Below, piece after piece: positions 21,929 through 23,158 of a stretch of 23,158 bases of DNA; within the stretch, counting starts at the first letter, position 1, and each line of letters opens with the position of its first letter. Below the pieces are notes generated by a model. The model saw nothing but the letters and a program-made list of their open reading frames with translations, searched no databases and had not been told where the DNA came from. The position numbers were made by a program, and so were the translations under genes. Source of the stretch: DASXTB01 sp036505615 (GTDB taxonomy: Bacteria; Acidobacteriota; UBA6911; JACQSX01); NCBI GenBank assembly GCA_036505615.1, contig DASXTB010000359.1, forward strand, positions 1-23,158. The letters are read 5' to 3'.

Positions 21929-23158
21929 TCAATTGGTGCCTGTTCCCAGGCCGAACTTCAGCCGAAACTCGGCTGCCCCGTAATCGTACAGCGTCTCGGT
22001 ATGGCGGATCTGAGCTTCCGTGTGGGCAGTTTCCGCAGTCAAGACATCCAAATAAGATGCAAGTGCTGCCTGGTGACGGGCATTGGCAAGATCCAATGAC
22101 TCCTGGGCCACCTCAATTTGCTGCTTGAGCACAGGCAAGATCGTCTGGTAGCGCGCCATGTCGGAAACGGCCTGAGATACCTCCAGACGTACCGCTTGCT
22201 TCAAGTTCTCCAGCTCACTCTCCAGCATTTTCACAGAGTCTTCCTTTTCACGGATGATAGCTTCCAGTCGCTTTCCGGTAAAGATTGGAAAGCCAACACC
22301 GAGGGCTGCGACCATCAGCTGGCTCAACGTATATTCAGAAAAGCGCGCGAAGCCCCCACTCCAGATCCCAGCCAGCTTCGGATAGCGTTCGCTCTTGGCC
22401 AGCGCCAGTTGCTCCCTGGTTGCCTGGAGCTGCAATTCCAAAGAGCGGACTTCAGGACGATTCTTTAAGGCCTGCGCCACCAGGCCCTCCGTCTCGCCTG
22501 GAGGCTGTGGCTCGATTAAGAGCTCCTTCAAGGCATATTGTTGTGAGGAATTCAAGCCCATGGCGCGATTCAGTTCGGCAAAGCTGCGACGCAGCGCCTC
22601 GCGGTGCTCCGCCAGTTTCGCTTCGGACTGGCGGAGCTGGTACTCGGACAATCGCGCGTCAAGCTTCGATCTCAGGCCGGACTGGAAGAGCGCATCTGCT
22701 TTTTTGTACTGGAGCTGGCGCTCATCGATGATTCTCTCGTCAAGCCGGATCAAACTCTGGTTTTGCAACGCCTGTAAATAGGCCTTTTGAACCTCCAGCT
22801 TTACCGTCGCGGCCGAGGCTTCGACATCCTTTTCTGCCGCTTCCTTGAGAAAACGTGCCGCATTGGTGGCATGGTCGGTCCTGCCGAAATCGAAAAAGTT
22901 CTGGTAGACATGGGCCGAAGCAGCCACGTTCTTATAGAAAGGAGAGGCCACCAGACCCTGCAAACCTAACCCGCCGGAGGCGCCAGACAGCCCCAGTTTC
23001 CCCTGCGCGGCGGCGGTGATTTGGGGAAAACGAGCGGAGCGCGCCTGCGTTATTTCGGCGGCGAATGCGTCAACTCGTGCCTTCTGCGTTTGAATCATGG
23101 GATGATGCTGAAGCGCTCGCGCTATCGCCTGATCCAGAGAAAGTTCATCCGGAGCCTG
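21929..23158 (-). CDS. TolC-family outer-membrane efflux protein (5' end outside window)
   Basis: 409 residues are visible; the frame stays open to the right edge, where APDELSLDQAIARALQHHPM is the typical start of the first TolC repeat, so the signal peptide is missing only because of the window boundary. Two outer-membrane efflux repeats are present, with long coiled-coil helices rich in Q, A, E, L and R (for example LSEYQLRQSEAKLAEHREAL) and the second repeat ending YLDVLTAETAHTEAQIRHTE. The C-terminus YDYGAAEFRLKFGLG is usual for the family. Such proteins form the outer-membrane duct of RND or ABC efflux and type I secretion systems. The partner pump is presumably upstream, outside the window. 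Confidence 0.92.
   Translation of the reverse strand, partial: QAPDELSLDQAIARALQHHPMIQTQKARVDAFAAEITQARSARFPQITAAAQGKLGLSGASGGLGLQGLVASPFYKNVAASAHVYQNFFDFGRTDHATNAARFLKEAAEKDVEASAATVKLEVQKAYLQALQNQSLIRLDERIIDERQLQYKKADALFQSGLRSKLDARLSEYQLRQSEAKLAEHREALRRSFAELNRAMGLNSSQQYALKELLIEPQPPGETEGLVAQALKNRPEVRSLELQLQATREQLALAKSERYPKLAGIWSGGFARFSEYTLSQLMVAALGVGFPIFTGKRLEAIIREKEDSVKMLESELENLKQAVRLEVSQAVSDMARYQTILPVLKQQIEVAQESLDLANARHQAALASYLDVLTAETAHTEAQIRHTETLYDYGAAEFRLKFGLGTGTN

Overview
The window looks like a piece of an Acidobacteriota chromosome (soil Terriglobia/Solibacter-like). The phylum is inferred from gene content, not from a marker gene. The pointers are a very large Oar-like TonB-dependent receptor with an N-terminal carboxypeptidase-regulatory domain, a CRTAC1-type FG-GAP/ASPIC-UnbV lipoprotein, a DUF1080 protein, and the dispersed intergenic repeats that translate as TTKDTKHTK. 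No rRNA, tRNA, CRISPR array, transposase or phage gene was seen.

Layout. 1-1058 (minus): a partial TetR-type regulator preceded by a secreted TlpA-like thioredoxin. 1358-6104 (plus): a tightly coupled operon of a membrane sensor histidine kinase, an NtrC-type sigma-54 response regulator and a secreted FG-GAP/ASPIC lipoprotein, joined by 4-base overlaps and ending at a probable terminator. 6321-7250 (plus): a prephenate dehydratase with an unusual basic linker. 7435-11528 (minus): a TonB-dependent receptor followed by a DUF1080 (3-keto-disaccharide hydrolase-like) gene broken by a frameshift.

The most distinctive block is 11613-17645. arsM (arsenite methyltransferase), arsS (arsenosugar radical SAM enzyme) and a PiT-family phosphate transporter form a minus-strand operon in which every junction overlaps. 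Upstream on the same strand is a MerA-like flavoprotein disulfide reductase that lacks true mercuric reductase metal-binding cysteines. Divergent from it is a TVP38/TMEM64 (VTT) membrane protein. The 415-base gap in front of arsM is packed with inverted repeats, including two interlocking, mutually exclusive hairpins. Together this is an arsenic-methylation and arsenosugar locus with a built-in phosphate (possibly arsenate) transporter. No glycosyltransferase, ArsR or arsenite-efflux gene of the pathway lies in the window.

17834-21448 (minus): an ECF sigma factor, its zinc-finger membrane anti-sigma factor and a membrane-anchored DUF255/thioredoxin-domain protein form a second coupled operon. 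21530-21853 is a large composite inverted repeat (67-base arms) between this operon and the 3' end of a TolC-family outer-membrane efflux gene that runs off the right edge.
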